DNA of 64,000 nt from Thermococcus argininiproducens (GTDB lineage: Archaea; Methanobacteriota_B; Thermococci; Thermococcales; Thermococcaceae): the NCBI RefSeq assembly GCF_023746595.1, contig NZ_CP080572.1, positions 1,224,530-1,288,529 on the forward strand, read 5' to 3'. Within the stretch, counting starts at the first letter, position 1. Every line of letters starts with the position of its first letter. Shown here one piece after another: positions 34,616 through 43,400 of this stretch. The notes under the pieces were generated by a model. It did not search any database, was not told the origin of the DNA, and saw only the letters and a program-made list of their open reading frames with translations. Both the position numbers and the translations under genes were made by a program.

Positions 34616-35275
34616 ATGGCCGAAAGTCAACAGGCAAATCAACTTGTTAATAAGTTCGTGGTGTCGTTAACCGAGGGACAAATACTGGGTTATGTAACGG
34701 ACATTAATGTTGAAGTGGATCATGACCAGTTCTATTTTATATTTAAAATTAAGACTCTAGAAAACCTTGCTAAAACTGGTGAAGTTCAAACAGGAATGTT
34801 TTCAAGCGAAAGAAAAATAAGAATCCGCCCTTCAGATATAGTGAATGTTGGACCTGATGTAATAATCCTTGGAAATGGGCAAGTTCCCCCCATAAGGGAG
34901 ATTGAGCAACTTCACAATATTGCTTCGGAATATAATGCACTCGTAAAAGAACTTGAGCATAAAGAAAGAGTTATTGCAGAATTGAAAGAGGAAAACTCTA
35001 AGTTAATAAAACAAATGGATGAACTTACAAGAGAATTAAAGAGGCTTCAAGTGATTAAGGAAGATTTTGAACATTTAAAGGAGCAACTTATAAAACAAGA
35101 GGGGCAACTTGAAATGGCCAAGGAATACATAAGACTTCTCGAGGGATTAAGGCATGATATTGATCAGATAAAGGCTGATGTTGAAACCCTTCTCAAAGGG
35201 TATATTGAAGATGCCATTAGAAGGATAGTGAATGAGGAATTAAATGCAAGAGGGTTGAAGAAAACACTCCTTTAA
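34616..35275 (+). CDS. Beta-domain plus coiled-coil protein, unknown
   Basis: 219 residues. N-terminal beta domain (10-95: VSLTEGQILGYVTDINVEVD, QFYFIFKI, RIRPSDIVNVG), like a small barrel, followed by a long coiled coil (about 105-195). No family recognised. ATG at 34616 follows AGGTGA. The last two bases of the stop codon are shared with the secG stop on the other strand. Confidence 0.7.
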   Translation: MAESQQANQLVNKFVVSLTEGQILGYVTDINVEVDHDQFYFIFKIKTLENLAKTGEVQTGMFSSERKIRIRPSDIVNVGPDVIILGNGQVPPIREIEQLHNIASEYNALVKELEHKERVIAELKEENSKLIKQMDELTRELKRLQVIKEDFEHLKEQLIKQEGQLEMAKEYIRLLEGLRHDIDQIKADVETLLKGYIEDAIRRIVNEELNARGLKKTLL

Positions 35276-35442
35276 CTGAAGATTTGGCTTCCAAAGACGT
35301 TAAGGAGTATTTCAATGGCAATGAAAATCAATACTATTGCTATGGCCCCCTTGGGGCTTATTTTTATTGCTCTTGTATCTTCATCGAAAAACCTCATTAA
35401 GCCTGCACCGGTTGGTGGAAGAGTCGTTTTTTCCTTCGCCAT
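35272..35442 (-). CDS. secG: Preprotein translocase Sec61-beta/SecG subunit
   Basis: 56-residue small subunit of the archaeal Sec translocon. The motif PPTGAGLMRFFDEDTRAIKI precedes the single membrane helix (IAIVLIFIAIEILLNVF). This sequence pattern is highly conserved in Thermococcales Sec61-beta. ATG at 35442 follows AGAGGTGAG. It is too short for most gene finders. Confidence 0.93.
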   Translation of the reverse strand: MAKEKTTLPPTGAGLMRFFDEDTRAIKISPKGAIAIVLIFIAIEILLNVFGSQIFS

Positions 35443-35621
35443 TTTTCTCACCTCTTTGTTGAAGAGGTAAGTAAAGGTATATAAAAAAGTTTTGATATTA
35501 AACTGAATTATTCGAGAGTTTCCAGTATTGTGATATTGTATGGGTTTATAAAGATTTGATGATAGATTTAATGCTCTAAGTAAAATTAAATGTTACTTAA
35601 CTTTTGATTTGATTATGGAAA

Positions 35622-35788
35622 TCTTTAAATATAACAAGAACACTAGCCATAATTGAAAAAATTCAGCTAGGAAGAGGAGTAACTAATTGATTAGAGCACC
35701 ATGAACGCCTTGGACAATTCTTCCTCTCCCTTGTGTGCTCCTCTAACGCCATGAGAGATCTCAGGGAGTTATTTTGGAGGTGTAGAAA
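35622..35788 (+). promoter_or_regulatory. Promoter and structured 5' leader with competing hairpins
   Basis: A TATA-type box (CTTTAAATATAAC at 35622-35634) predicts a start near 35655-35660, leaving a leader of about 130 bases before the gene at 35789. AGGAAGAGGAG (35669-35679) can pair with CTTCCT (35720-35725) or with CTCCTCT (35738-35744). TTAGAGCAC (35691-35699) pairs with GTGCTCCTCTAA (35735-35746). Alternative folds around a 17-codon reading frame (35701-35754) suggest an attenuation or riboswitch-like control. No known class matches. Confidence 0.45.
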
Positions 35789-36112
35789 TTGCCGATGTAT
35801 ATCATAACCCATAAGTGGAACCCTGAAGAAGGCATAGCTGCAACAAAGGAAGCCGCTAGATTCTTTGAATCTTTTTTGGTTGAAGGTGTAGACCTTCCCA
35901 AAGGGGTAGAGTTCTTAGCCAGCTATAACTTTGCATATGGTTCGTATACTATCTGGAATGCACCAAATAAGGAGATACTCGAAAGTATTATGGAAGACTT
36001 TCCAGTTTTTAAAAAGAGAGCAGAGACTGTTGAAGTTACACAAAGTTATCCACCTACCACAGAGTATGTTGTGAGGATATGGAAGATGGTTATTAGCCTT
36101 GCCGATAAGTGA
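35789..36112 (+). CDS. Small ABM-like/DUF3303-type protein
   Basis: 107 residues with alpha/beta dimeric-barrel pattern: MYIITHKWNPE, FFESFLVEGVDLPKGVEFLASYNF, YGSYTIWNAPN, VFKKRAETVEVTQSYPP. Function unknown. The TTG at 35789 is 6 bases behind GGAGGTG, the better spacing; ATG at 35795 is an alternative. It stands behind the structured leader. Confidence 0.68.
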   Translation: MPMYIITHKWNPEEGIAATKEAARFFESFLVEGVDLPKGVEFLASYNFAYGSYTIWNAPNKEILESIMEDFPVFKKRAETVEVTQSYPPTTEYVVRIWKMVISLADK

Positions 36113-36116
36113 GTTG

Positions 36117-36141
36117 AGTTTTTATTTTCTTTTTAATTTTC
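36117..36141 (+). terminator. T-rich terminator
   Basis: TTTTTATTTTCTTTTTAATTTT follows the gene stop closely; an oligo-T terminator on the plus strand. Confidence 0.45.
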
Positions 36142-36173
36142 TCGCTATTGTGGTTTTTTTGTCGTTGAAGAAA

Positions 36174-36206
36174 GTTTTATATATTACTAGTATATTACTG
36201 TTAATA
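36174..36206. promoter_or_regulatory. TATA box and operator candidate of the ArsR-like gene
   Basis: TTTTATATAT (36175-36184) is a TATA box. The stretch TATTACTAGTATATTACTG (36182-36200) contains two TATTACT copies and an ACTAGT palindrome centre, placed where a repressor would block the start. Autoregulation by the encoded repressor is inferred. Confidence 0.45.
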
Positions 36207-36229
36207 ACTATAGAATTGTGGTGATTCAC

Positions 36230-36574
36230 ATGTGTAATGATGGCTCATGCAAACCCCCAGAAGACGTGCCCCCAAACTGGCTTCAGCTTCGTAATTTTGT
36301 TAGGGCTTTACGCTTTCCAACTAGATGGCTGATAATTAGATATATTGGCAATGAGAGTAGAAGTACAAGGGAAATTTATGAATATCTAATTAAAAAAGGA
36401 GAACAATTAACAAGATCTGGATTATATTATCATCTTTCTGAACTTAAAAATGCAGGTATCATAGAAGTTGCTGGATATATAGAAGAGGGTGGCGGAGCGC
36501 CAGAAAAGGTATGGAGATTAAAGACGAAAAAAATAGTAATAAATCTGTTGGAAACGGAGGGGGAAGGTGATTAA
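36230..36574 (+). CDS. ArsR/PadR-like transcription regulator
   Basis: 114 residues. Winged-helix: LRFPTRWLIIRYIGNESRSTREIYEYLI, then LTRSGLYYHLSELKNAGIIEVAGY. The N-terminus has C-x4-C (MCNDGSCKPPEDVPP), which could bind a metal or metalloid. ATG at 36230 follows GGTGATTC. It sits directly before two permease genes (abutting stop and start), so it likely controls them. Confidence 0.82.
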   Translation: MCNDGSCKPPEDVPPNWLQLRNFVRALRFPTRWLIIRYIGNESRSTREIYEYLIKKGEQLTRSGLYYHLSELKNAGIIEVAGYIEEGGGAPEKVWRLKTKKIVINLLETEGEGD

Positions 36575-37057
36575 ATGAATATCACTGCACTCATTATTAA
36601 TACTATGGCTATCTTTGGCCTTTTGATAGCATTTGCTAAGGACAAGGATAAAGCTATACAATCTCTCAAAATAGCCGGGAAGTCTTTCATTAGAGTGCTT
36701 CCGATGGTCTTTATAATTATAATTGTCATTGGTTTACTTCTCGGATTTGTGCCACCTGAACAAATATCGGGATTTATAGGTGAGCAATCAGGAATTAAAG
36801 GAATATTGCTTGTTGGTGTACTTGGAGCATTAATGCACATCCCTGCTTTATTGTCATTCCCTTTGGCAGCCTCTCTTCTTGAGAATGGTGCATCAGTTAG
36901 TGCAGTGGTTGCATTTATAACTACATTAACCATGATTGGAACAGTGACACTCCCCTTAGAGATAAAAGAACTAGGAAAGAGGATAGCGTTTCTCCGGAAT
37001 GGATTGAGTTTTATCATCGCAATTATTATTGCCTTGATTATGGGGGCAATCTTATGA
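36575..37057 (+). CDS. ArsP/DUF318-like permease, half 1
   Basis: 160-residue membrane protein with about four or five helices; LLGFVPPEQISGFIGEQSGIKGILLVGVLGALMHIPALLSFPLA is a permease-family feature. In most organisms this family (ArsP_1, for organoarsenical or metal efflux) is one roughly 300-residue protein; here two half-length proteins lie in tandem. The gene abuts the regulator stop and overlaps half 2 (ATGA). Confidence 0.8.
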   Translation: MNITALIINTMAIFGLLIAFAKDKDKAIQSLKIAGKSFIRVLPMVFIIIIVIGLLLGFVPPEQISGFIGEQSGIKGILLVGVLGALMHIPALLSFPLAASLLENGASVSAVVAFITTLTMIGTVTLPLEIKELGKRIAFLRNGLSFIIAIIIALIMGAIL

Positions 37058-37569
37058 AAAAGGAAAGGGAAATGATTCGAGATTGGATTCTGTTAGGATT
37101 AATTTCAATACTCCTTGTAGGCCTTCTATCAATTTTTCCAGATAAAAAGGAAGTGGTACTCAGTACATCATGGGAGTTTTTTATTGAGATGGTGTGGATA
37201 CTTCCTGCAGTGATGGTAATATTAGGTCTTTTTGCAGTATGGGTCCCAAAGGATATTGTTGTGAAGTATCTTGGAAGCACATCTGGTATGAAGGGTATCC
37301 TCTTCGCGATAGTCCTTGGTACATTACCGACTGGGCCCCTTTATATTGCCTTTCCAATAGCCGCTACCCTACTTAAGAAAGGTGCTAAAATATCAAATAT
37401 CATCGTTTTTCTTTCGTCATGGGCGTGTATAAAACTCCCACAAGAGATGGTAGAACTTCAATTTCTTGGACTAAAATTTATGGCAATAAGGCTCATTTTG
37501 ACAATTATCTTTGTAGTCATTATGGGAGTGTTTATAGAAAAATTAATCGAATGGAGTAATAAAAAATAA
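37054..37569 (+). CDS. ArsP/DUF318-like permease, half 2
   Basis: 171 residues, again a set of membrane helices: WILPAVMVILGLFAVWVPKDIVVKYLGSTSGMKGILFAIVLGTLPTGPLYIAFPIAATLL. The repeated GSTSGMKGIL and GEQSGIKGIL segments show that the two halves are homologous. They probably pair in the membrane to make one transporter. Substrate unknown; arsenicals or metal ions are the likely class. Confidence 0.8.
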   Translation: MKKEREMIRDWILLGLISILLVGLLSIFPDKKEVVLSTSWEFFIEMVWILPAVMVILGLFAVWVPKDIVVKYLGSTSGMKGILFAIVLGTLPTGPLYIAFPIAATLLKKGAKISNIIVFLSSWACIKLPQEMVELQFLGLKFMAIRLILTIIFVVIMGVFIEKLIEWSNKK

Positions 37570-37781
37570 CTGCCATTTTTCCTTCGTGAGTACCAAGTCT
37601 TTTAAAAGTAAAAGATAATCCATGGCCTACCCTACCGTAAAACGACAAGGTTTTCGAGGAGAACATATAGGAGATGAAGAAGATATAAGTGTTTGATCCC
37701 AAGACGATATTATCTGCCATACGGGGGAGATTTAAAACAACGTCACTTAACAGTGCGCATGCGGTTTGTTTCAGCATTTTT

Positions 37782-38144
37782 CTCTTGAAAGCCTCGCCGT
37801 TCACGGCAGGGATGTGGTAATTGGAATCTAGCCTGTTGTGAGTCGAAACCCTTTTAAATTCAACAACGTAGTAAGGCCTCGAGGGGGCCACTCAAAAACA
37901 ACTCCTCTCAAAGGGGTTTCATTGTGTCCCTCCGCCCTCGGAGGGAAGACGCCGTTAGGCGTCCTTTCAAGAACCGCCTTCAAGTGGTTGAAAACTCTTG
38001 GAGTGGCCTTTGAAGCAATAACCCCGAACCGCTTTGCGGTAGGGGTAACTGGCCGAAGACCCGGCCCTCGGGCTGAACCGAAAGCGGTAACGCGAGTAAG
38101 TGATGAGCCCGCAAACCTCCCCGCTGTAACGGGGAGGAGGTCAG
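37782..38144 (+). mobile_element. IS200/IS605-like element without transposase genes (candidate)
   Basis: Left end: CTCTTGAAAGCCTCG, with a hairpin CCTCGCCG/TTCA/CGGCAGGG (37792-37811). Right end: a perfect 8-base hairpin CCTCCCCG/CGGGGAGG (38116-38137) followed by AGGTCAG. Subterminal hairpins and the GGGGAGGAGGTCA ending are typical for this family. Only about 360 bases lie between the ends and no tnpA or tnpB codon pattern is left. A GC-rich structured RNA fills the interior. A non-autonomous derivative that depends on TnpA/TnpB elsewhere would fit. Confidence 0.45.
37844..37860 (+). promoter_or_regulatory. Promoter of the GC-rich RNA
   Basis: CGAAACCCTTTTAAATT combines a purine-rich BRE and TATA box. 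Transcription should start near 37877 just where the GC-rich sequence begins. Confidence 0.6.
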
Positions 38145-38150
38145 TTAGCC
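37877..38150 (+). ncRNA. GC-rich structured RNA, omega-RNA-like
   Basis: An island far richer in GC than its surroundings, with a chain of clear hairpins: CCCUCCG/CGGAGGG, GACGCC/GGCGUC, AACCGC/GUGGUU, CCCC..ACCGC/GCGGU..GGGG, ACCG/CGGU, and the terminal CCUCCCCG/CGGGGAGG. Such islands in hyperthermophiles mark stable RNAs. The 3' part resembles the TnpB-associated guide RNA ends of IS605-type elements. Open frames on both strands are a by-product of few A/T-rich stops. The 3' end is not known and may reach 38188; S6e follows. RNase P and SRP RNA signatures were looked for and not found. Confidence 0.6.
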
Positions 38151-38209
38151 CATGGTGGACAAGGGGTTTACCCAATGAATCCCGCTAATGAACGTGGAGG
38201 TGGGAGGAA

Positions 38210-38590
38210 ATGGCCACATTCAAGCTTGTAATATCTGACACAAAAAGTGGAGTCGCAAAACAAGTTGAGATTACCGGAGCGGAAGCAGAGAAGCTTATAG
38301 GATTAAGAATAGGAGACGAAATTGAACCAAAAGAGCTTGGGCTTAATTTGAGTGAAATCTTTGGGAATGAAATTCCTGCTGAGGTTAAGCTCAAAATAAC
38401 TGGTGGGACAGATAAAGATGGATTTCCAATGAGACCAGATGTTCACGGCCCAAGGAGGGTTAGAATACTCCTCTCCAGAGGTCCTGGATTCAGACCTCAA
38501 GAAAGAGGGGAAAGAAGGAAGAAGACTGTTAGGGGCAATACAATAAGCCACGAAATTGCCCAAATAAACGTTAAAATAGTGTATCCATGA
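38210..38590 (+). CDS. rps6e: Ribosomal protein S6e
   Basis: 126-residue small-subunit protein; [59 protein letters not shown] and [11 protein letters not shown] are strongly conserved family parts. ATG follows GGAGGTGGGAGG. The downstream neighbour is aIF2-gamma, the usual Thermococcales order. Confidence 0.96.
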   Translation: MATFKLVISDTKSGVAKQVEITGAEAEKLIGLRIGDEIEPKELGLNLSEIFGNEIPAEVKLKITGGTDKDGFPMRPDVHGPRRVRILLSRGPGFRPQERGERRKKTVRGNTISHEIAQINVKIVYP

Positions 38591-38695
38591 GGTTTTCTCC
38601 CTTTTATTTAATTTCTGTTCCATCGATTAATTTTAAAAGCTCTTGTGGCAAGGTTAATAAGGGAGAATGAATCCTTACTTTTGGAGGCGAGGGAA

Positions 38696-39928
38696 ATGGC
38701 GAAGAAAAAGTTTAAGCAAGCCGAGGTTAATATTGGTATGGTAGGTCACGTTGATCATGGTAAGACTACATTGACGAGGGCCCTAACTGGCATTTGGACA
38801 GATACTCATAGTGAGGAACTTAGGAGGGGTATTACAATTAAAATAGGGTTTGCTGACGCTGAAATAAGAAAATGCCCAAGCTGTGGCAAATATTCAACTT
38901 CTCCAAAGTGTCCGTATTGTGGTGCTGAAACTGAATTTGAAAGAAGGGTTTCGTTTATTGATTCTCCAGGTCACGAGGCTTTGATGACTACTATGCTTGC
39001 AGGTGCTTCTTTAATGGATGGGGCCATTTTAGTTATTGCTGCAAATGAACCATGTCCACGACCACAGACAAGAGAACATTTGATGGCTCTCCAAATAGTA
39101 GGTAACAAAAATATAATAATTGCCCAAAACAAAATAGAGCTTGTTAAAAAAGAGCAGGCTATAGAAAACTATGAGCAAATTAAAGAGTTTGTTAAGGGTA
39201 CCGTAGCTGAGAATGCTCCGATAATTCCGATATCGGCCCTCCATGGTGCTAATGTTGATATTTTATTAAACGCAATAGAGGATATAATCTCAACGCCCAA
39301 GAGAGATCCAAATAAACCTCCTAGGATGCTTGTTCTGAGAAGTTTTGATGTCAATAAACCTGGAACAGCCCCAGAGAAACTTGTGGGTGGAGTTATTGGA
39401 GGTTCAATTATCCAAGGAAAGTTACAAGTTGGAGATGAAATCGAAATAAGGCCAGGGGTCCCCTATGAAGAGCATGGTAGAATAAAGTATGAACCAATAA
39501 CGACGGAAATTATATCGCTCCAAGCAGGGGGTAGGTTCGTAGAAGAGGCTTATCCAGGTGGATTAGTGGGTGTTGGAACTAAATTAGATCCGTTTCTCAC
39601 AAAGGGAGATCTTATGGCAGGCAACGTTGTAGGAAAACCTGGGAATCTTCCACCTGTATGGCAAGAGCTTCGATTAGAGGTTCACTTGTTAGAAAGGGTT
39701 GTAGGAACCGAGGAAGAACTTAGAGTGGAACCAATAAAAAGAAGAGAAGTGCTGTTATTAAATGTGGGAACAGCTAGAACAATGGGTCTAGTTACAGGAT
39801 TGGGCAAAGATGAGATAGAACTAAAGCTTCAGATACCAATATGTGCAGAGCCTGGAGAGAGAGTTGCTATAAGTAGACAAGTAGGCTCAAGATGGAGACT
39901 CATTGGTTATGGTTTCATAAGGGAGTAA
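38696..39928 (+). CDS. eif2g: Translation initiation factor aIF2, gamma subunit
   Basis: GTPase that carries initiator Met-tRNA to the small subunit. 410 residues: G1 [11 protein letters not shown]3 DSPGH, G4 NKIE (AQNKIELV), and the zinc ribbon CPSCGKY..CPYCG. The domain 2-3 beta-barrels follow. ATG at 38696 behind GGAGGCGAGGG gives the usual N-terminus ([17 protein letters not shown]); a longer in-frame start 17 codons upstream is rejected. Confidence 0.97.
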   Translation: MAKKKFKQAEVNIGMVGHVDHGKTTLTRALTGIWTDTHSEELRRGITIKIGFADAEIRKCPSCGKYSTSPKCPYCGAETEFERRVSFIDSPGHEALMTTMLAGASLMDGAILVIAANEPCPRPQTREHLMALQIVGNKNIIIAQNKIELVKKEQAIENYEQIKEFVKGTVAENAPIIPISALHGANVDILLNAIEDIISTPKRDPNKPPRMLVLRSFDVNKPGTAPEKLVGGVIGGSIIQGKLQVGDEIEIRPGVPYEEHGRIKYEPITTEIISLQAGGRFVEEAYPGGLVGVGTKLDPFLTKGDLMAGNVVGKPGNLPPVWQELRLEVHLLERVVGTEEELRVEPIKRREVLLLNVGTARTMGLVTGLGKDEIELKLQIPICAEPGERVAISRQVGSRWRLIGYGFIRE

Positions 39929-39963
39929 TAACTTTATTTTTCAATTTCTTAATGGTGGACTTC

Positions 39964-40368
39964 ATGAGAAAGTGGATTGTAGTGCCGGATACAAATTTTC
40001 TCTTAGTTCCGGGACAATTCGGAGTTGATATAGTGGGTGAACTCCAACGTATTCTTGACGTAAATTTTGAGATTGCTATCCCAAATGTCGTTCTTAATGA
40101 GCTGGATTTGATAGAGCGTAAAGTTAAAGGAAGAGACCTTATAGCAGTTAGGATGGCCAAGAAGCTGGCTGAAAAGTTTATTACACTTGAAATTGGTAGG
40201 TTTGGAGAGAAACCTATAGATCAACAAATATTGGAATTCGCATTAAATATGCCAAATGTAATCGTATGCACTAATGATAAGGCTTTAAAGAAAAAGCTTC
40301 GTGAAAATGGCATTCCCGTAATATATCTGCGTCAGAAGAAGATTTTAGAGCTTGAGGGCATGGTTTAA
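39964..40368 (+). CDS. PIN-domain RNase, FCF1/UTP24-like
   Basis: 134 residues with acidic PIN residues: PDTNFLL (Asp at about 9), NELD, RDLIAVRMAKKL, and VCTNDKALKKKL near the end. It is likely an endoribonuclease for rRNA or mRNA; the position behind aIF2-gamma is the usual Thermococcales place. ATG at 39964 follows GGTGG. No antitoxin gene is adjacent. Confidence 0.82.
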   Translation: MRKWIVVPDTNFLLVPGQFGVDIVGELQRILDVNFEIAIPNVVLNELDLIERKVKGRDLIAVRMAKKLAEKFITLEIGRFGEKPIDQQILEFALNMPNVIVCTNDKALKKKLRENGIPVIYLRQKKILELEGMV

Positions 40369-40433
40369 TAATCCCGCTCTAATGGGAAAGATATATAACT
40401 ACATTTCACCTTAATTTCGCTCAGGTGTTAAAT

Positions 40434-43400
40434 ATGCCCTATGTAGAGAAGCTTGAAATGAAGGGTTTCAAATCATATGGAAGTAGAAAAATCGTAGTTC
40501 CTTTTTCTCGTGGATTCACGGCTATAGTGGGAGCTAATGGGAGTGGGAAGAGCAATATTGGTGATGCTATTCTTTTCGTCCTTGGTGGGTTATCTGCAAA
40601 AGCCATGCGTGCGACTAGGATTGGGGATTTAATCTTCGCTGGAACTAAGGATGAACCTCCAGCTAAATATGCTGAAGTTGCAATGTACTTTAACAATGAA
40701 GATCGTGGATTTCCAATCGATGAGGATGAGGTAGTAATCAAAAGACGGGTTTATCCTGATGGTAGGAGTGCTTATTGGTTAAATGGAAAGAGGACAAGCA
40801 GGAGTGATATTCTTGATGTTCTAAGTGCAGCCATGATATCTCCAGATGGATACAATCTTGTTCTTCAGGGAGACATAACTAAGTTCATCAAAATGAGTCC
40901 CACAGAAAGGAGAATGATAATAGATGAAATCTCGGGGATAGCTGAATATGATGAGAAAAAGAAAAAAGCAATGGAAGAACTTAAGCAAGCAGAGGAGAAT
41001 CTGGCAAGAGTTGACCTTCTAATTAGAGAGGTTAAGACACAACTCGATAAGCTTGAAAAAGAAAGAAATGATGCGTTGAGGTACCTTGACTTAAAAGAGA
41101 AACTCGAAATTGCAAAGACCACTCTCCTTGTGGGAGAAGTTAGGAGATTGGAAAATCTTATTGCCACAAGTCAAGAGAGAGACAAAGAGATAGAGTCTGA
41201 AATAGAGCGTATAAACGAAGAACTGGAGAAAATTGCAAAAACAATACTTGAGAAGGAGAAAACTCTGAGTCAGGTGGAAAGGGAGCTTGAAGAGAAGAGT
41301 GAAGATGGAATACTTGATGTCACGAAAAAGATAAGCGAGGTCACTTCTCAAATAGAGCTAGCTAAAAAGAACATAGAGCTTGCTCGCAAGGAAATAAATG
41401 AGAGCAAAAGGCGCCTTACAAAAGTGAAAGAGGAATTAAAAACTGTTTCTGAAGAAATTGAAAAAGGTAAATCTGCTATTGAGAGATGGAAGAAAAGGCG
41501 GGAAAAACTTCTTGGTGAGATTCAGAAAAAGGAGAAAGAGAGAAATGAACTAATACTAAAGCTCGCTGAAATAGATAAAAACTTCACTATTGCAAAACAA
41601 GAACTAGATAAGGTCGAAGAGGATCTTGAGAATGCAAAGAAAGAACAATATTTCAAAGAAAGCGAAATTACAAAAATGACAGAAGAGATAGAGCGAATTA
41701 AAGCTAGGAATTCCCAGAATTCCACTAGAAGACTTGTTCTGAAGAATAAAATTGAAGAGCTCAAAGAGGAAATAAATTCTAAGAAATCTGAGCTTTCAGA
41801 AATAGACTCGAAGATAGAAAGAGCTGGTGCAAGAGTACGAAAAATCGAAAAAGAGCTAGAAGAGGTTCAAAGGAAATTAGAAAAAATAACTCCCGAAATC
41901 AAAAAGCTCAACGAAGAACTCATCAAGGCCGAGGCCCGAAAGGAAATCAGCCAAAATAGGACACTTGAAGCTCTTAAAAAGGCCAATATCCCTGGAATTT
42001 ATGGTTCTTTGGCTGAGCTCATTAAGGTTAGGGATGATACCTATCTTACAGCTGTAGAAGTTGCTTTAGGTTCACACGCGGATAATGTTGTAGTAAAAGA
42101 TGATAAAGTAGCTGAAAAGGCTATAAACTTCTTAAAACGGAATAAGCTGGGAAGACTGACATTTTTACCTCTTAATAAAATAAGGCCAAGAAAACTGAAT
42201 GGTACTTCTAAAGGGATTCCAGTCATGGATGTTATTGAATATGATCCACAGTTTAGGAATGCCGTTTCATTTGCCGTTGGAGATACATTAATAGTTAATG
42301 ATATGGATGAGGCAAGAGAGGTAGGTATTGGTAAGGTTAGAATGGTCACGCTCGAAGGTGAGCTTTTGGAGAGAAGTGGCGCTATTGTTGGAGGATATTA
42401 CCGACCAAGAACGAAGCTTGCTGTTAACACTGATGAGATACGGATGGCATTAGAAGCACGTGAGAGGGAGAAAGAACAACTTGAATCTAAAATAAATGCT
42501 CTAAAGCTTGAGCAAAGAGGATTGGAGAGAGAACTATTTGAACTTAGAATGAAAAAGAGTGATGTGTCTAAGGACTTGCAAATGTTACAGAAAGACATGG
42601 AGAGATTCTTAAATGAAGATAAAGGTTTGAAAGAAGAAATTGAGATGGGAGAACAGAGATTAAAAGAATTGGAAGAACGGATTCATCAGACAAAAGGTGA
42701 TCTTGCAAAACTCAGTGGAAGAATAGAGAGACTTGAAAAGATGAGGAATAAGCTTAGAAAAGCATTAGATAATCCAGAAGCTAGAGAACTCAACCAGAAG
42801 ATAAGAGAAGTTGAACATGAAATAAGTGGTCTTAGAGAGGAACTCAGCAAAATAGAGTCAAGGCTTGAGAATCTTGATATAAGAATCAACGATGAGCTTA
42901 TCCCAAGAAAAGCAAATCTTGAGGAAGAAATTGAGGGGCTTATCAACAGAATAAACGCTTTCAAAGCTAGCATTGTGCAGAATGAAGAGGATATTAAGTC
43001 ACTACAAGAGCGGCTTAAAGAACTCCAAGAGAAAGAACAGGAAGTAAAAGATGAACTTAAATCCCTAAGAGATGAGAGAGAGAAACTTAGAGAGGAGATC
43101 TCTCAAATGAGAGAAGAAAAAGAGAAGTTGAGAGATGTCCTGCAAAAACTTAGGTTAGAAGCCAATTCTATTAAGATAAGAATGGCCCAATATGAGGCAC
43201 AACTTAAAGAAAAGACCAGTGAATTGAAACATCACGACGTTAAAGTTGTTAAAGAAATACCAGAGGATCTTGAAAAGCTTAGGGAAGAGATTGAACAAAT
43301 GGAAGATGAGATTAGAAAACTTGAACCAGTAAACATGAAAGCCATTGAGGATTATGAAGTCGTTGAGAGGAGATATCTAGAGCTTAAGTCAAAGAGAGAA

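Noticed and set aside
37532-37891. 119-codon minus-strand frame between the permease and the element
   Set aside because: It crosses the element end and its hairpin; no ribosome-binding site and no family pattern.
37828-38188. Long open frames on both strands in the GC-rich region
   Set aside because: They arise because GC-rich structured RNA has few stop codons. There is no ribosome-binding site, no protein-like pattern, and the hairpins explain the sequence better.
37877-38188. RNase P RNA or SRP RNA
   Set aside because: The conserved RNase P string GAGGAAAGUC and the SRP GGAAGGGAGCA-type loop are not present.
40439-43000. Several antisense frames within smc
   Set aside because: They mirror the coiled-coil codon use of smc (Ser/Leu-rich translations) and have no start signals.
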